64,000 nt of DNA from Austropuccinia psidii (lineage: Eukaryota > Basidiomycota > Pucciniomycetes > Pucciniales > Sphaerophragmiaceae), in NCBI GenBank assembly GCA_023105745.1, contig JALGQZ010000018.1:22652132-22716131 (forward strand), in the 5' to 3' direction. Every line of letters begins with the position of its first letter. The first letter of the stretch is position 1. This document shows positions 23,891 through 36,447 of this stretch, piece after piece. The notes beneath the pieces were generated by a model. The model ran no database searches, was not told the origin of the DNA, and saw nothing but the letters and a program-made list of their open reading frames with translations. Made by a program: the position numbers and the translations under genes.

Positions 23891-25104
23891 ATCATGATTC
23901 CCACCCAGGCTTTTCCCTGCTTTCTAGGGAACCCTCTTGATGACCCGGGCTTGTTCTGAGGTATCTTGTATAATTTTTCAATTGTGTGCTTTCCACCACA
24001 ATAAGTACATAAACCTTCTTTGATCCTCCTCTCCTTTTCAGAACTGATTAATTTATTGTCCTTATTGTGGAGAGCAGAATGGGGCTTGTCCCTTGAAGCC
24101 TGAAATTGCTTTCCCTTCTTATTCTTCTTATGGTGAGGCATTTTTGAAGATTATTCTTGAGGAGGCCTTGAAGGGTTGGATCCAGTGACAGGAGGCTTCT
24201 TTTCATGATGACTACCCTTCTCTTTCTGTCTCTAATGGTATCTGGTATCTAATTCCAGGGTAATGTCCATGAGTTCTTGAAGAGTATCAAAATTACCAGG
24301 GTAGGAAGCCAACTGGTCCAAAGGTCTTGATGCCAATCTTCTGCTATAAACATGAATATAAGCCCTTTCACCCCAATATCCAACTCTTGACATTAAGCTT
24401 CTGAAGTCAGCAATGTACAAGGATACATGAATAATTTCCTTCATCCTCAAATTGTACAACTCTTGTTCAGCTTTCCTGACTTCATTGAGAGCACCAAAAA
24501 GAGTGAATAAATGATTTTCAAATAACTGACAATTATTGAAGAGGTAAGAAGGGTCTTAATTGGAAATATTGGAGAGGTAGGGTTCAATCCATTTTCCAGC
24601 TCCACCAGTGAGAAAAGAAGTTGAGTGCAGAACTTTCTTCCTTGCAGAGAAGAAGTTTGCTGGATCATTATGGAAGATCAATTGACAGGATTTGATAAAT
24701 CCTCTCAATTTATGAGCTTGAGTACCATTAAAAGAATCAGGTGCCTTCATTGATGGAGTCTTGAAAGCAGGGGCTTTGGAATTGTCCCTGGGGGTAACTG
24801 CTTGAGTGAGTTTCCCCATGAATTGAGTAATTTGCTCCATCATCTTGAGGAGACTTGGTTCAGCTTTAGAGAAAAGAGGTTGATTATAATGAGCTAGATT
24901 TGCAGCTTCAAAAGCCTCAGGGACACCTGCCAAGGCAGTTGCCACCTCAGTTTCTTCAGACTCCTCCCCCTCTTCATCTTCATCTTCCCCTAATCTTGCT
25001 CTTGCACCTTCAGACATTCCAGGGTAGCCACCCAATAGGCTGGAGAAAGATCTTGATCTTCTGGATTTCATTCCCCCTCTTCTGGAGGGTCCTACTCCTT
25101 CCAT
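23839..25104 (-). pseudogene. gag: RT-4 gag, disabled
   Basis: The minus-strand frame starts MEGVGPSRRGG and contains an acidic patch (EDEDEEGEESEETE), a PNMA/retrotransposon-type capsid region (from SFNGTQAHKLRGF to LELDTRYH) and a basic tail with a zinc knuckle CTYCGGKHTIEKL. The last Cys of the knuckle is replaced by Leu. Stops occur at 24553, 24232 and near 24150, all in one frame. The gag frame ends at 23839, overlapping the protease frame (which begins by 23890) in a different phase. Role: capsid of the chromovirus. Confidence 0.88.
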
Positions 25105-26481
25105 TGGTGGTCCTCTGTCTAGATTTGCACTCAGTTGATTTTTTTTATCTCTTATTATTTGAATGTTTTTTATTCTTCTTAATAATGAATGGATTGGGTA
25201 TATTTTTCTAAATTACTGTGACATGAAGAAAAGTATTAAAAAACTATTTTTATTTAAAGTTTTGGATCATTTTACATTTTAAGAAGATTTTCCACCATCT
25301 TGAATGCATCCTCATATGTATGATTGAATCTATATAGTGAGGTTTTTTTCAATAACCATTATTTATTTTTTCTGAAGCAAGAATTTCGATTTTAGTAATT
25401 TCTCAAATAAAGTAAATATTCTTTTATTATTACTCATTTTATTTATAATGTGAATTAAATTTAAATTAACTTTTCATAGTCAGTTTTTTCCAAAATGATA
25501 TCTTAAAATGTCAATTTTAAAAACTATCCATGTAAGCTCATTAAAAAACTTCTATTCATATTTTCCTTATACAATCAGTGTTTAGATGAAAAACATTCAG
25601 TTTTTGATTTGATTTCCTTTAAAGTAATTTTTTAAGAAAATAAAATCAAAAATTAACTAATAACTGATTGAATTTTGAACAGCATTAATTTTCATTTTGA
25701 TTATTGTGACCCCATGAGTTTTATGTAGCATACCCAGAACACCAGAGAAAATAAATTGAAATTCAAATTTGAAATCGATTTCCTTCTAAATTTAATTGGG
25801 GAAAAGCTCAATGGGTTTTAATCTTAGCTATTCTTTGGAAAAACAAATTTGAAGATATAATATGAGGGATTTATTGTAAACTAAAAGGAATCTAGGATAA
25901 GTTCATAAGGGTTAGGGTCAAAAAAATGTTTTAGTTTTAAAAATAATTAAATTATTTTTCCAGGAACTTTTTGAAAAATTGAGAAGCTTTCAATTTTTTG
26001 AATTTAACTAACTTATAAAGCTATATCATTTATATTTTCACTCAAACCAGTTATGTAATCTTAGGTTTTTGTGCTTATTTACTTAATCGGCTGATTATTT
26101 TACATAATCTTGTTTATTTATGCATGACTTATCTAAGTAGGGTCTTAGAGATAAATTTTGGCTTCAAATGATGAGTTGGAAAAATAAGTGAAAAGGTGTA
26201 GAAAAGGGGGTAAATACCAGAAGGTGTCAGGGCATTTGACAATTAGTATCTTCAGGAGCACAAATAATGTTTTAATCTTTCAGAAATATATTTTAGACCT
26301 TTTTGATACTAAATATAAGAGCTTAATTAGATATTAAATCTTGATTTTTCTTACACCTCATTTAGACAGGACTTATGAGCTTTCAAGGGGTAAATCCTGA
26401 TTTTTAAAATTTGTAATAAATATTGGAAGAACTTTCAAAATTTGAAAAAGGCTCAAAATCCAATTTTACTTAATTTAAACC
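25105..26481. other. Unassigned AT-rich stretch, no gene seen
   Basis: About 1.4 kb lies between the start of RT-4 gag and the first bases of the RT-5 LTR. No LTR landmarks of either group and no primer-binding site were found. It could be a decayed RT-4 leader or the older DNA into which RT-5 inserted. Confidence 0.45.
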
Positions 26482-26520
26482 TGTCACAGGGGCTCTTGGG
26501 AATAACAAAACTGCAATGGC
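26482..26520 (-). repeat. RT-5 3' LTR, first 39 bp, cut off by RT-6
   Basis: It begins TGTCACAGGGGCTCTT, identical to the first 16 bases of the RT-4 LTR, then diverges to ...tgcaatggc where RT-6 starts. The LTR resumes at 60037 with cttgcactcagg, which aligns with ctggcactcag at 16633 in RT-4. Confidence 0.7.
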
Positions 26521-28696
26521 TGTAAGTTTTGTTGATGAATCTCTTGATAATAGTAGAAATATCAAGAGTACTATGACTGTACTCAGTAGAAAAATATAAT
26601 ATAATAAAATATTATAACCACAAATTTATATAATTATTGAAAATAATTATGTTGAAAAAGAAGAAATTTAGTTATTATTAAATAACTTAATAATAATAAA
26701 AAAATCTTAATAATTATGATAAATCATAATTATTCTATTATTGTTATAGTCACTGAATATTATAACAATAAAAAGGGTAAACCTCTTAATGAGACAATTA
26801 CATGTGGAAAATATAAATATTTAACCACTTATAAATAATATAAATATTATTTATGAAAACATTATCACACACACTGTGCAGAAATAATTCTTATAAAAAA
26901 CTTCTATATAAACAAGCTAATAATAGATACAAAATATAGAATTTCAGAGGAAAACTTACTTGTAATATATATTTAATACAATAAGCTAAATACAACAGCT
27001 ATTATATTAAGTAATTATTATAAGTTAAATAACCCACCAAAAGATTGATATTTCAAAGATAAAACAACTTTTTTTCAATAAAAAATATTATTATAAGAGT
27101 TTTTAAGAGGAATTTGTGGATTTTAAAAGATATTTAACATGATAATTTTAGAAAATAAAATATATTATTGGTTATTAAGGAAATAATCTGAATTCTAAAA
27201 TTTCAATTCTTTGATTTGATATTGATAAAGAATAAAATAACTTAATAATTACTTTAATAATAAGATTTTATATGTAATAAAACTTTACCTGTTGAAATTT
27301 CTAATATAATTGGATTGATAATGAATGATAATGATTGATGGATAAAAACAGTGATGAATAGACTATTTTTATGTCTACAGAGCAGCTCTCCTGATTCATA
27401 ATGGATATAGAGGGTGTTCCCCAGGTCAAAAGTTAAAACCTATGCTTAAAAATAAGGTTCTGAAGCTAAGGTAACTTATTTTTAATTCCAATTTAAAGTT
27501 ACCAGTGTTATTGGTAACTCCAAGTAACTTTAATCCTCATTTATGTTGATTATTTTAAACTTTGATATAATATAAATCTCTTTATATTAAATCTCATCAC
27601 ATGTAAAACTTAAAAATAGAGTTTCAAGCAAAAATCTCTTAAACTCAATTTTTAATTACTTTTTAAATAAATCTTAATTCTCTTTAAGTATAATTAAAGG
27701 AGTAACTTTCAAAGCTAACTACCAGTAAAACCTGTTTATAAAAGATACTTATAATTTGATTTATACACATATGACATAAAGCTGTAAGCTGTGTGAAAGT
27801 TTCAGGCAAATCCATTAAGAATTGGATTTTTGATGTTATTACTATTTTTCCATGTATAATAGCAATACACACTGAACCTTAGCTTTTGATAAGCTTTTAA
27901 GGCTTGTAACTCTAAATTTTTACGCTTAAATAATTTTTTAAAATTCTTAAAACCTTAATTTTAAGCTTGCATATTGGTATTTACCCTTTGGGAGCTTAAA
28001 ATGCCTGTCCAAATTGGGATAAAACCAGTTTAAACCTTAAGGTTGGATCAAAATCTAATCTTAAAGCTTAAATAAGATTGAAAATCCTCCAACACAGGTG
28101 GAAAACCTTTATTGAATCCTTGCAGATCCAAAAAGCTGGGTACCCCAGATCTGTTTGGTCTTTTTCCTTTGTCCCACCTTTTTGCATAGAGTTTGCCCTT
28201 TTACTTATTTAAAGCTATACTATGGCCTTAAACCCTTTTGAATTGATCCCACGCAGGATTTAAATCCTGTATGAGAAATCCTTAGCCAATTCAGTAAATA
28301 TAAACAACACCTTAATTTTAACTAAAATTTTGGTATGTTTGCATACACCTTATGCAAGTTTAAATTTAAGCTCATATAAGCTTAAATTGAACAATTTTCA
28401 AAAAATGTTGAAAACAATTTCAAATGTACTGGGAGATTCTTCAATCTTCCAATAACATAAGAATTAATCATTTCTGGGTATAACACCCTGTGGGTGTACC
28501 CTAGGTTATTTTTGGAGTAGAATCTAAAAATGACATAATAATTATAGTACCTTTGTTTATCCAGAAAAAAACCTATAGTTATTTCTGTTATTTTTTATTT
28601 TAAATTCAGTTGCTAAGTCTTTTTTAGACTAAATCAGCTGTTTATAATGTTTTTTGTGGCAACATGGGTATGTCATGCATACCTCACAGGCTCACA
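26521..28696 (-). repeat. RT-6 3' LTR
   Basis: The plus strand runs TGTAAGTTTTGTTGATGAA...CACAGGCTCACA (2176 bp), followed by the polypurine tract ttccctaccacc. It is the same subfamily as the 2190-bp RT-7 LTRs but clearly diverged. It is collinear with 46231-47745 plus 59856-60036. Confidence 0.92.
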
Positions 28697-28741
28697 TTCC
28701 CTACCACCAAAATAAATTGCTCCACAATGTTTCCTTTGTAA

Positions 28742-28769
28742 TATACCCCCAATTCATTTGGGGGGGTAT
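28742..28769 (-). other. Inverted repeat upstream of the RT-6 polypurine tract
   Basis: The arms atacccccaa and ttgggggggtat flank a short loop. The position and stem are shared with RT-3 and RT-7, while the loop differs. Confidence 0.7.
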
Positions 28770-28832
28770 GATCCACTGTCCAACCTCTCTACTTATACTT
28801 TTTAAGTATTGAAAGCACACAATTAAAGCTTC

Positions 28833-31800
28833 TTATTGAGGAATTGGTCTTGTCTCATGTCTGAATCTTCTGAGAAACATTTTGGGATTGGGTATTTTAG
28901 TTTCTGCAATCCATTCATCTTCATGTTGTGGATTTTTGTACCTGACTAAGCATTCTCTTTCATTTTTCCCCCTATGTCTTCTTTATTTCAAGACTTTCAG
29001 TACTTTCTTCTCCTCACTTTGATCAAGTGGGGGTACTTCTAAGGTTGTTTCATTTTCCAAAGGAAATAATTCCTTATCACTTGAAGTGTGATGCTTTGCT
29101 AGACTGACAGGGAAATTTGGATGTTCATTTTCCAATTATCCTTACAGTTCTACTTGTACTGCATTTGTCCCAAAAAGGGCTTTGATAATAAATGGTCCTG
29201 AAAGGGAATGTTTCAATTTCTTTGGGCCTTTATTATTATTAAAGCTCAAGGATAGAACTAGCATAAAGTCCCCTAATTTTAACTCTGGGGTTTTATGACT
29301 TTTATCCCACTTTTGTTTAGCATATTCAAAGGCATCATTCAAGCTTTGATTAGCAATGTGCCTCACTCTATCAAGCAATATCTTAAAGCTTGAAGCCATT
29401 GGATGAATATAAACTAAATCTTTCTTCAAATTATCAACTGGAAGCTTAGGGTTCCATCCTTTTTCAAACATTGAAGGAGTTTTTCCTGTTGAAGCATGGA
29501 TAGAGGTCTTATAGGTTAATTCCAATGCTAGTATAAGAGTACACCAATCATGGGTAAAGCAATAAGAATATATAAGCTCCAGGCCATAAGCACAAAGTCT
29601 TCTTATCACGTCCTCATGGGTTTGAATCATTCTTTCTGCTCACCCATCCGTTTGTGGATGGTATGCTGTTGAGAATGACAGTCTTGTACCCAAAAGCATA
29701 TGTAAATTAGTCCATAAGGCTGATTTGAACTTTGGGTCTCTATCACTAATGATATTTTTGATTAGACCAGCATGGGATATGACTCTGTTCCAAATCACAA
29801 GCGCTGTATCCATAACTGTGTCATCTTTATGACATGGTAGAAAGATTGGAGTTTTTCTATATCTGTCTACAATAACAAGAAATGCATTGTAACCTTTATC
29901 ACCTCCAGCTGGCAAAGCAGTTACCCAATCTATGTGAACCACTTCTCATGGGGTACTTGGTTCTTGGATATGAATCATTAAACCAAATCTTTTACCAGTA
30001 GCTTTATTGTCTTTCTGGCATCTATCACAACTATGACAGTACTCAATGATATCTTTTCACTATGATGGACACCAGGCACATGTCTTAATTCTTTCCATTG
30101 TTCTTTCTTCAGACAGATGTCCAGAAAAGATGTTATCATGGAATTTTAGTAGTATTGTGTTGATTAACATTCTACTACATAAGACCATGACCCATTTGTG
30201 ATTAGATCTATGATATAAGATACCATCAAATAAATGGAATATTCCATTGTCATAAGATGTCTTCCAAATATCATCCAGAGAATTAGCCAAAGCTGAATAT
30301 TTGAGAGCTTTGTCAATTATAGCAGTGATAATATGACAATTATTATCTTGCTTATAGCTTTCTCTAGTTTCTTCAAATAATTCTGTACCCATATCTGTGA
30401 TGTTAATTCCTTCAATTAGAATTTGAGGTTCTTCACCTCTAGGAACATAGGCAACACTTTCAGGTGAATTGGGTAATGCCCATCTACTCAAGCCATAAGA
30501 ATTCTTATGAATATTTCCAGATTTATGTACTATGGTCATAATGCCTCTATACTCCTGTATAGCAATATGCCATCTTAACATGTGTTGGTTTGGAGGTTTC
30601 ATGTTAGAAGTGATTTTACTGCATTACAATCAGTAATTACTCCAAACACACTACTATCAAAATAATAATGAAGTTTTCTAGATCCCAAACAAGGGAAAGA
30701 CACTCCATTTGGCTAGCTCCATATCTGGACTCAGTAGGTTTGACTTTTCTTGAGATAAAACAAATTCAGCCCTCATAAGGCTTGTCATTGACAATTTGAA
30801 ATTGATGAATAGCTGCACCTAGACCTTCACCACATTCATCAATATACAGCTTGAAAGGAAGCTTCCAGTGTGGCATCAATAGCAATGGTGCATTATTCAA
30901 GGAATATGTGATTTTTTCATATTCTTGAATCCTTTCCTGTGTCATTTCAAAGACAGTTTGTTGATCACAAATTCTGTACAGTGATTTGGCATGCATTGCA
31001 AAATCTTTAAGGTGTTGCTTGTAATAACTGGCAAACCCTAAGAAAAACATCATTTATTTTTTGTTCTGGGTCATTTTTCTTAGTAAAGCTGCAGCCACTT
31101 TGGTTTTATCAACACCAAGGCTCAGCCCTGAGACTATATTTGCTAGAGCTTTCAACTCATGAAACCCAAATTTACATTTTTTAAGAGATATTTTCATGTT
31201 CACTTGAAGACTCTTTTTGAGTACTAATGAAGTTCTCTAAATGCAATTTCCAGGTTTCTGAAAAAATGATAATTTCATCAATATAAATGATTAACCATCT
31301 CTCTGATAATTCATGTGGGAAAATGGTATTCATCATTCTTTTATAATGAGAGGGTGCATTTTTAATACCAAAAGGCATCCTCAAGTATTAATCAATATCA
31401 CAATGAGCAATTATTCTCAATAATTTCCTAGCATGAGGTGTCAAAACATTCTGGTGAAAACCTTTAAGGGCCTCCATCAAAGTGAAGAATTTTGCTTTGG
31501 ATAATTGAGTCAAAGTCTCAAGGATTCTAGGGATTGGATACCTATCTGGAATAGTGTAGGTATTCAATGCTTTAAGATCACAAACCATCCTTGATTTATC
31601 ATTATGCCAAGTAATGATTACAGGAGCTATTACTTCCACTTCTTCATTGTGCCCAGCCTTTCTAAGACCTCCCAGTTTCATCAGCTTATCAATATGAGTT
31701 TCCAATGCTTCTCTATCCCTTGGTCTAGCTGGGTAAGCTGTTATTATTAATAGTGAAGGGTAAGGTCTTTCCACATTAAGCATAATTTCCACTTCAGGGC

Positions 31801-32454
31801 CTTTGATAGCTCCAAGTGGTTCATTATCAGAGGCAAAGGCTTCCCTGTATTGAAATATAATTCAAATGGGTTCTTCCTTCATTTCTAATGTTAATTCACA
31901 GCTAATTTGTGCTTCATTTGATTTATCTGACACAAATATTTCCTTATCAACATTCTTTACTTGTTTAATGACAATTATTTCTCTTTTTTCTAGAAGAAAA
32001 GCAAATTTCTGCCTTTTGTTTTCCCCTATAGTGAAATATCTGTCTTTATGATTATTAATATCAATACCATAAATATTAAGATAATCATTTCCAAGTATAA
32101 AGTGTTGTGAAGTACAATTATTCATAAAAAAAATTCAATTTTCAATCTGATACTTCCTTTAGGATGAGTTAATATCAATTCTGCTTCAAGAATGCCCAAA
32201 GGGTGAATATCTTGGCTAGCACTGCTGAATTTTATATCTTCAATTGGCATCAACCTTTCTTTCCAATTGGTATAAATCATTTCAAGATAATCTTTTCCAA
32301 CACAAGTACAAAAACCACCTGAGTCAAGATGTATCTTTGCTTCTTTGTTGTTTATCACAATAGTAGTGATGCAAGATGATCTAGCTGTATCACCTTTACC
32401 TCTGGCAGGTTTGGTTTTCTGCATCTTAGCATCTTTCACATGTATGAGATCCAT
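28833..32454 (-). pseudogene. pol: RT-6 pol, heavily degraded
   Basis: Minus-strand pieces in order are protease (32122-32454, motif LDSGGFCTCVG), a linker piece (31862-32125), the RT N-terminus (31388-31792), RT with YIDE in place of YIDD (31181-31384), an RT connection piece (30766-31053), RNase H tail to integrase zinc region (30060-30602), the integrase core with [15 protein letters not shown] and SDRDPKFKS (29640-29942) and the integrase C-terminus (29142-29630). A chromodomain-like tail ends at 28833. At least eight stops or frameshifts occur. The RT catalytic YIDD second Asp is Glu, so the enzyme would be dead even if read through. Confidence 0.92.
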
Positions 32455-32520
32455 ACATTAATAAATATACTGTGTTAAGTGAGTGTGCACTTCTGTCGCT
32501 TCAAATGAAACATTAATGCT

Positions 32521-33812
32521 TTATATACTAAGCTTTTCTGTTAGTTCTTCTTCTTCAGAAGGCTCGGAATGACTTTCATGCAAAGATACATTATTGGTTT
32601 CTTTTGTGTCATCCTCTCTTTCAATTTCTATCTCATTGATTATTTTCTTTTTTGGACAAGTATTGGCCAAATGAGATGTACCTCCACATTTATGAAGCTT
32701 CAAAGGAGCTTTGTCATGTGGTTTATTTGATTTTAAAAGTTTTTTCCCACTAGTTTTATTGTCTTTTAAGGTTTTATACCAATTTCTACCTATTTTTGTT
32801 CTTGTAGTGATGTCTTCCATGGAATTTGTATAATCTTCTGTAGAGCAAGGCTCAATAAACCTGCTTCTTATAGCATGCTCAAGTTCAGCACCAAATTTCC
32901 ACAATATCCTTTTGTGTATCATTGTTCCAGACATATCAGGATGAAGGGCAGTTAATATGTCCTTCTTTTTAAGAAACCAGGACATGGGCCTGTCCCTCTC
33001 TATATTAAAAATGGATTCTTCAAAGGAATCTTCCATCTTAAATCTCCAGGAATCATTTGACAATTTGGAAGTAATTTGTTATTCCCACCAAGGCCAAAAC
33101 TGATTACCATGGTCTTGTCTCAATTTGTAATACCATTTCTTTGCTGATTTGGTAAACAATGAGTGTAATCTGGCACTTATGTATTCATCCGGTATGTGAA
33201 AGTCTTCTTTGAACATATCAATTATTTTCATAAACTCCATATGATTATATTCTCCTTCACCACTGAAGGTTTGCCATTCCTCTAATCTTGGAATTTCTTT
33301 AAAATTACAAGCAGTCTCTACTTCTGCATTACTTGAAATTGTATGATGTAAGTCATTGTTCAAGTTCAGCACATTTCTGTCAAGAATTGGTGTGGACTGT
33401 CTTGGCAATTCATTTTTCAGTGATATCTTATCAATAATTGATTGAATGTCTTCTTGCACTTAAATTCTTCCTTTATCAATTTTTTCCAATTGTTCTTGGA
33501 AAAGAGCTGCATTGTGACCAGTTGAGTTTTCCAAGTTCTGGACTTGTATTCTTAATTCTCTTAGTTGTTTATTAATAAAAGAAATAGAATTATCATCTGG
33601 TTGATTGAGTAAGGTAGCTTTAGACTCACTTCTTGCACAAATTTCCATTAAAGACAGAAAATTGTCTTTATTAACCCTTTCTAGGCCAATAATGGTCTTT
33701 TGTGACTTTTTTACTTGTAAAATCTCTCAACCCAACTTCTGTTGGATATACTCAGAATGGTTTAGCTTTGCCAAAATTTCTTTATTGCAAGTTTCAAAAT
33801 GAGTTACAAGCT
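32521..33812 (-). pseudogene. gag: RT-6 gag, degraded
   Basis: Pieces at 33460-33648 (coiled-coil type, QVQNLENSTGHNAALFQEQL), 33079-33459 and 32521-33063 give the capsid block (EEWQTFSGEGEYNHMEF, WYYKLRQDHG) and a knuckle HKCGGTSHLANTC whose first Cys is Leu. The three pieces are divided by stops. An acidic linker (SHSEPSEEEELTE) leads to the protease. The N-terminal reading frame continues right to about 33957, overlapping ORF1 in the -1 frame. Confidence 0.88.
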
Positions 33813-34122
33813 TTATTTCTTTGGAAAGGATTGGTTCATTCTTTCCTCCTCCTTGTTTTTGGATTCCATCAGAGTTCTTGCCACATTGAGCACATTGTCC
33901 ATGCCTGTCTTCTCTTTCTTGGGAATTTTGTAGTTCTGTGGGTACTTTTTGTTCCATTTGGGCTTTGCCTTTCCCTTTGCCTTTTGCTTTCCCTTTTGAT
34001 TGTTCTTTGGGGTTTGCTTGCCCTTGTTTGGCACTTGTTGAGGTGTATTTTATTTTTTAGAGGCTTGGGGAGCTTCCACTGGGCTTTTGTCCTTTCCTTG
34101 GGCCAACTTCTTCTTCTGGTCC
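33813..34122 (-). pseudogene. RT-6 ORF1, 3' half of exon c (cut by RT-7)
   Basis: The minus-strand frame gives the Lys/Gly-rich linker (GKQKAKGKAKPKWNKK), then YPQNYKIPK and the helical end MARTLMESKNKEEERMNQSFPKK with a stop at 33813. It breaks off at 34118-34122 (GGTCC), where RT-7 begins, and resumes at 45109 beyond RT-7. Confidence 0.85.
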
Positions 34123-36312
34123 TGTAAGGTTTGTCTATGAAACTCTTGATAATAGTAGCAATATCAAGAGTACTATGACTGTCCTCAGTAGAAAAATATA
34201 ATATAATAAGATATTATAACCACAAATTTAAATATAATTATTAAAAATAATTATATATAAAAAAAATAAATTTAATTATTATTATAATAATATAATAATA
34301 AAAAAATAATAATTATAATAAATTATAATTATTCTATTATTGTTATAGTCACTGACAGTTATAACAATAAGAAGTGTAAAGCTCTTAATGAGACAATTAC
34401 ACGTGGAAAATATGAATATTAACCACTTATAAATAATATAAATATTATTTATAAAAAGAATTAAACACACACTGTGCAGAAATAATTCTTTTAGAATAAA
34501 AATTCTATATAAAAAAACTAATACTAGATAAAAAAAATATAGAATTCTAGAGAAAACTTACTTATAAGATTTATTTAATACAATAAGTCAAAATACAACA
34601 GTTATAATATTAAATAACAATTATAAGTTAAAAACACGTCAAAAATCAATAAATTTAAAGATAAAACAACTTTTAATAATATAAATTATGATTTAAGAGT
34701 TTTTGAGAGGAATTTGTGGATTTTAAAAGATATTTAAAATGATAATTTTATATAATAAAATATATTATTGGTGATTACAACAATAATCTAAATTCTATGA
34801 CTTCAATTCTTTAATTTCAATAAATAAAGAATAAAAATAACTTAAGAATTACTTTTAATAATAAGATTTTATATTTAATAAAACTTTACCTGTTTAAATT
34901 TCTAATATGATTGGATTGATAATGAATGATGGCCAAAAACAGTGATGAAAAGACTCTTTTTATGTCTTCAGAGCAGCTCTCATGATTCATAATGGATGTA
35001 GAGGGCGTGCTCAGGTCAAAACTGAAAAACCATGCTTAAAAATAGAGTTCTTAGCTTAAGGCAACTTATTTTTACTTCCAATTTAAAGTTACCAGTGTTA
35101 TTCTTAACTCCAAGTAACTTTAATCCTCATTTAGTTTAATTATTTTAAGTTTTAATATAAAATAAATTTATTTATATTAAAGTTCATCACATGAACAACT
35201 TAAAATTAGAGTTTCAAGCAGAAATCGTTTAAACTCAATTTTTAATTAATTTTTAAAGAAATCATAATTTTCTTTAAGCTTAATTAAAAGAGTAAATTTC
35301 CAGGCTAATTACCCAGGAAACTTATTTATAAAAGATACTTAAAATTTAATTTATATATTGATAATATTAAATTCTAAGTTGTGTGAAACTTTCAAGCAAA
35401 TCCATTAAGAATTGGATTTTTAATGAATTTTTGAAGTTATTGCTATTTTTCCACGTAAAATAGCAATACACACCAAACCTTAAGTTTTGATAAGGTTTTA
35501 ATGCTTGAAACTTTAAAGTTTTAAGCTTATTTTGAGTTTTTAAACTTCATTAAGCTCTGACAGTTCTTAAAACCTTGATTTCAAGCCTGCATATTGGGAT
35601 TTACCCTTTGGCAGCTTGAAATTCCTGTCCAAATTGGGATAAAACAAGTTTAAACCTTAAGGTTGGATTAAAGTCTAATCTTAAAGTTTAAATAAGGTTG
35701 AAAATCCTCCAATACAGGTGGACAACCTTAATTGAGTCCTTGCACATCCAAAAAGTTGGGTACCCCAGCTCTATTTGGTCTTTTTCCTTTGTCCCACCTT
35801 TTTGCGTGGATTTTGCCCTTTTATCTATTTAAAGCCATACCATGGCTTTAAACCCTTTTAAATTGAGCTCACGCAGGATTTACATTCTGTATGGCAAATC
35901 CTTAGCCAATTCAGTAAATATACACAACACCTCAATTTTAACTAGAACTTTGGTAAAGTTGCATAAACCTTATGTAACTTTAAATTTAAGCTTAATTAAG
36001 CTTAAATTTAACAATTTTGAAAAAATGTTAAAAAAGCTACATTAGTACTGTGAGATTCTTAAATCTTCCAATAACACAAGAAATAAGTGTTTTTGGGTAT
36101 AACACCCTATGGGTGTACCCTAGGTCATTTTTGGTGTAGAATCCAAAAATGACATAATAATTATAACTTTGTTTATCCAAAAAAAAGTTATACTTATTTT
36201 TTGTTATTTTTTATTTTAAATTCAACTAAATAGTCTGTTTAAGACAAAATTAACTGTCTATAAAATCATTTGTGGCCTTATGGGTATGTTATACATACCT
36301 CACAGGCTCACA
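34123..36312 (-). repeat. RT-7 3' LTR
   Basis: The plus strand runs TGTAAGGTTTGTCTATG...CACAGGCTCACA (2190 bp), nearly identical to 42914-45103. Visible differences include acagttataac versus acagctataac and ctgtgcagaaa versus ctgtgcataaa. It is followed by the polypurine tract ttccctaccacc. Confidence 0.96.
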
Positions 36313-36355
36313 TTCCCTACCACCAAAACAAATTGTACCACAATTTTTCTTGTAG

Positions 36356-36385
36356 TATACCCCCACATTATTTGGGGGGGGTATA
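36356..36385 (-). other. Inverted repeat upstream of the RT-7 polypurine tract
   Basis: The arms tataccccc and ggggggtata pair perfectly over 9 bp across a loop of about 10 bases, inside the 3' untranslated region between the pol stop (36448) and the LTR. Homologous stems occur in RT-3 and RT-6. Confidence 0.75.
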
Positions 36386-36447
36386 ATCCACTGTCCAACC
36401 TCTTCACTTATACTTTTCAAGTATGTAAAGCACACAATTCAAACTTT

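Larger units (their letters stand above)
16602..25104 (-). mobile_element. RT-4: chromovirus with degenerate gag-pol and extra 3' sequence
   Basis: The minus-strand order is gag (24141-25104), protease, RT, RNase H, integrase and chromodomain (20154-23890), a long 3' region (17350-20150) and then the 3' LTR. No matching 5' LTR or primer-binding site was found right of gag. Either the 5' end is deleted or it is too diverged to recognise. Compared with RT-5 it carries about 2 kb more between the chromodomain and the LTR, including an antisense gene relic. Confidence 0.8.

Noticed and set aside
33702..34127. Plus-strand Leu-rich frame of 141 codons resembling a membrane protein
   Set aside because: It is antisense to the Lys-rich linker of RT-6 ORF1 and appears at the same place in RT-7 (41450-41746) and RT-2, which fits a mirror of lysine codons.
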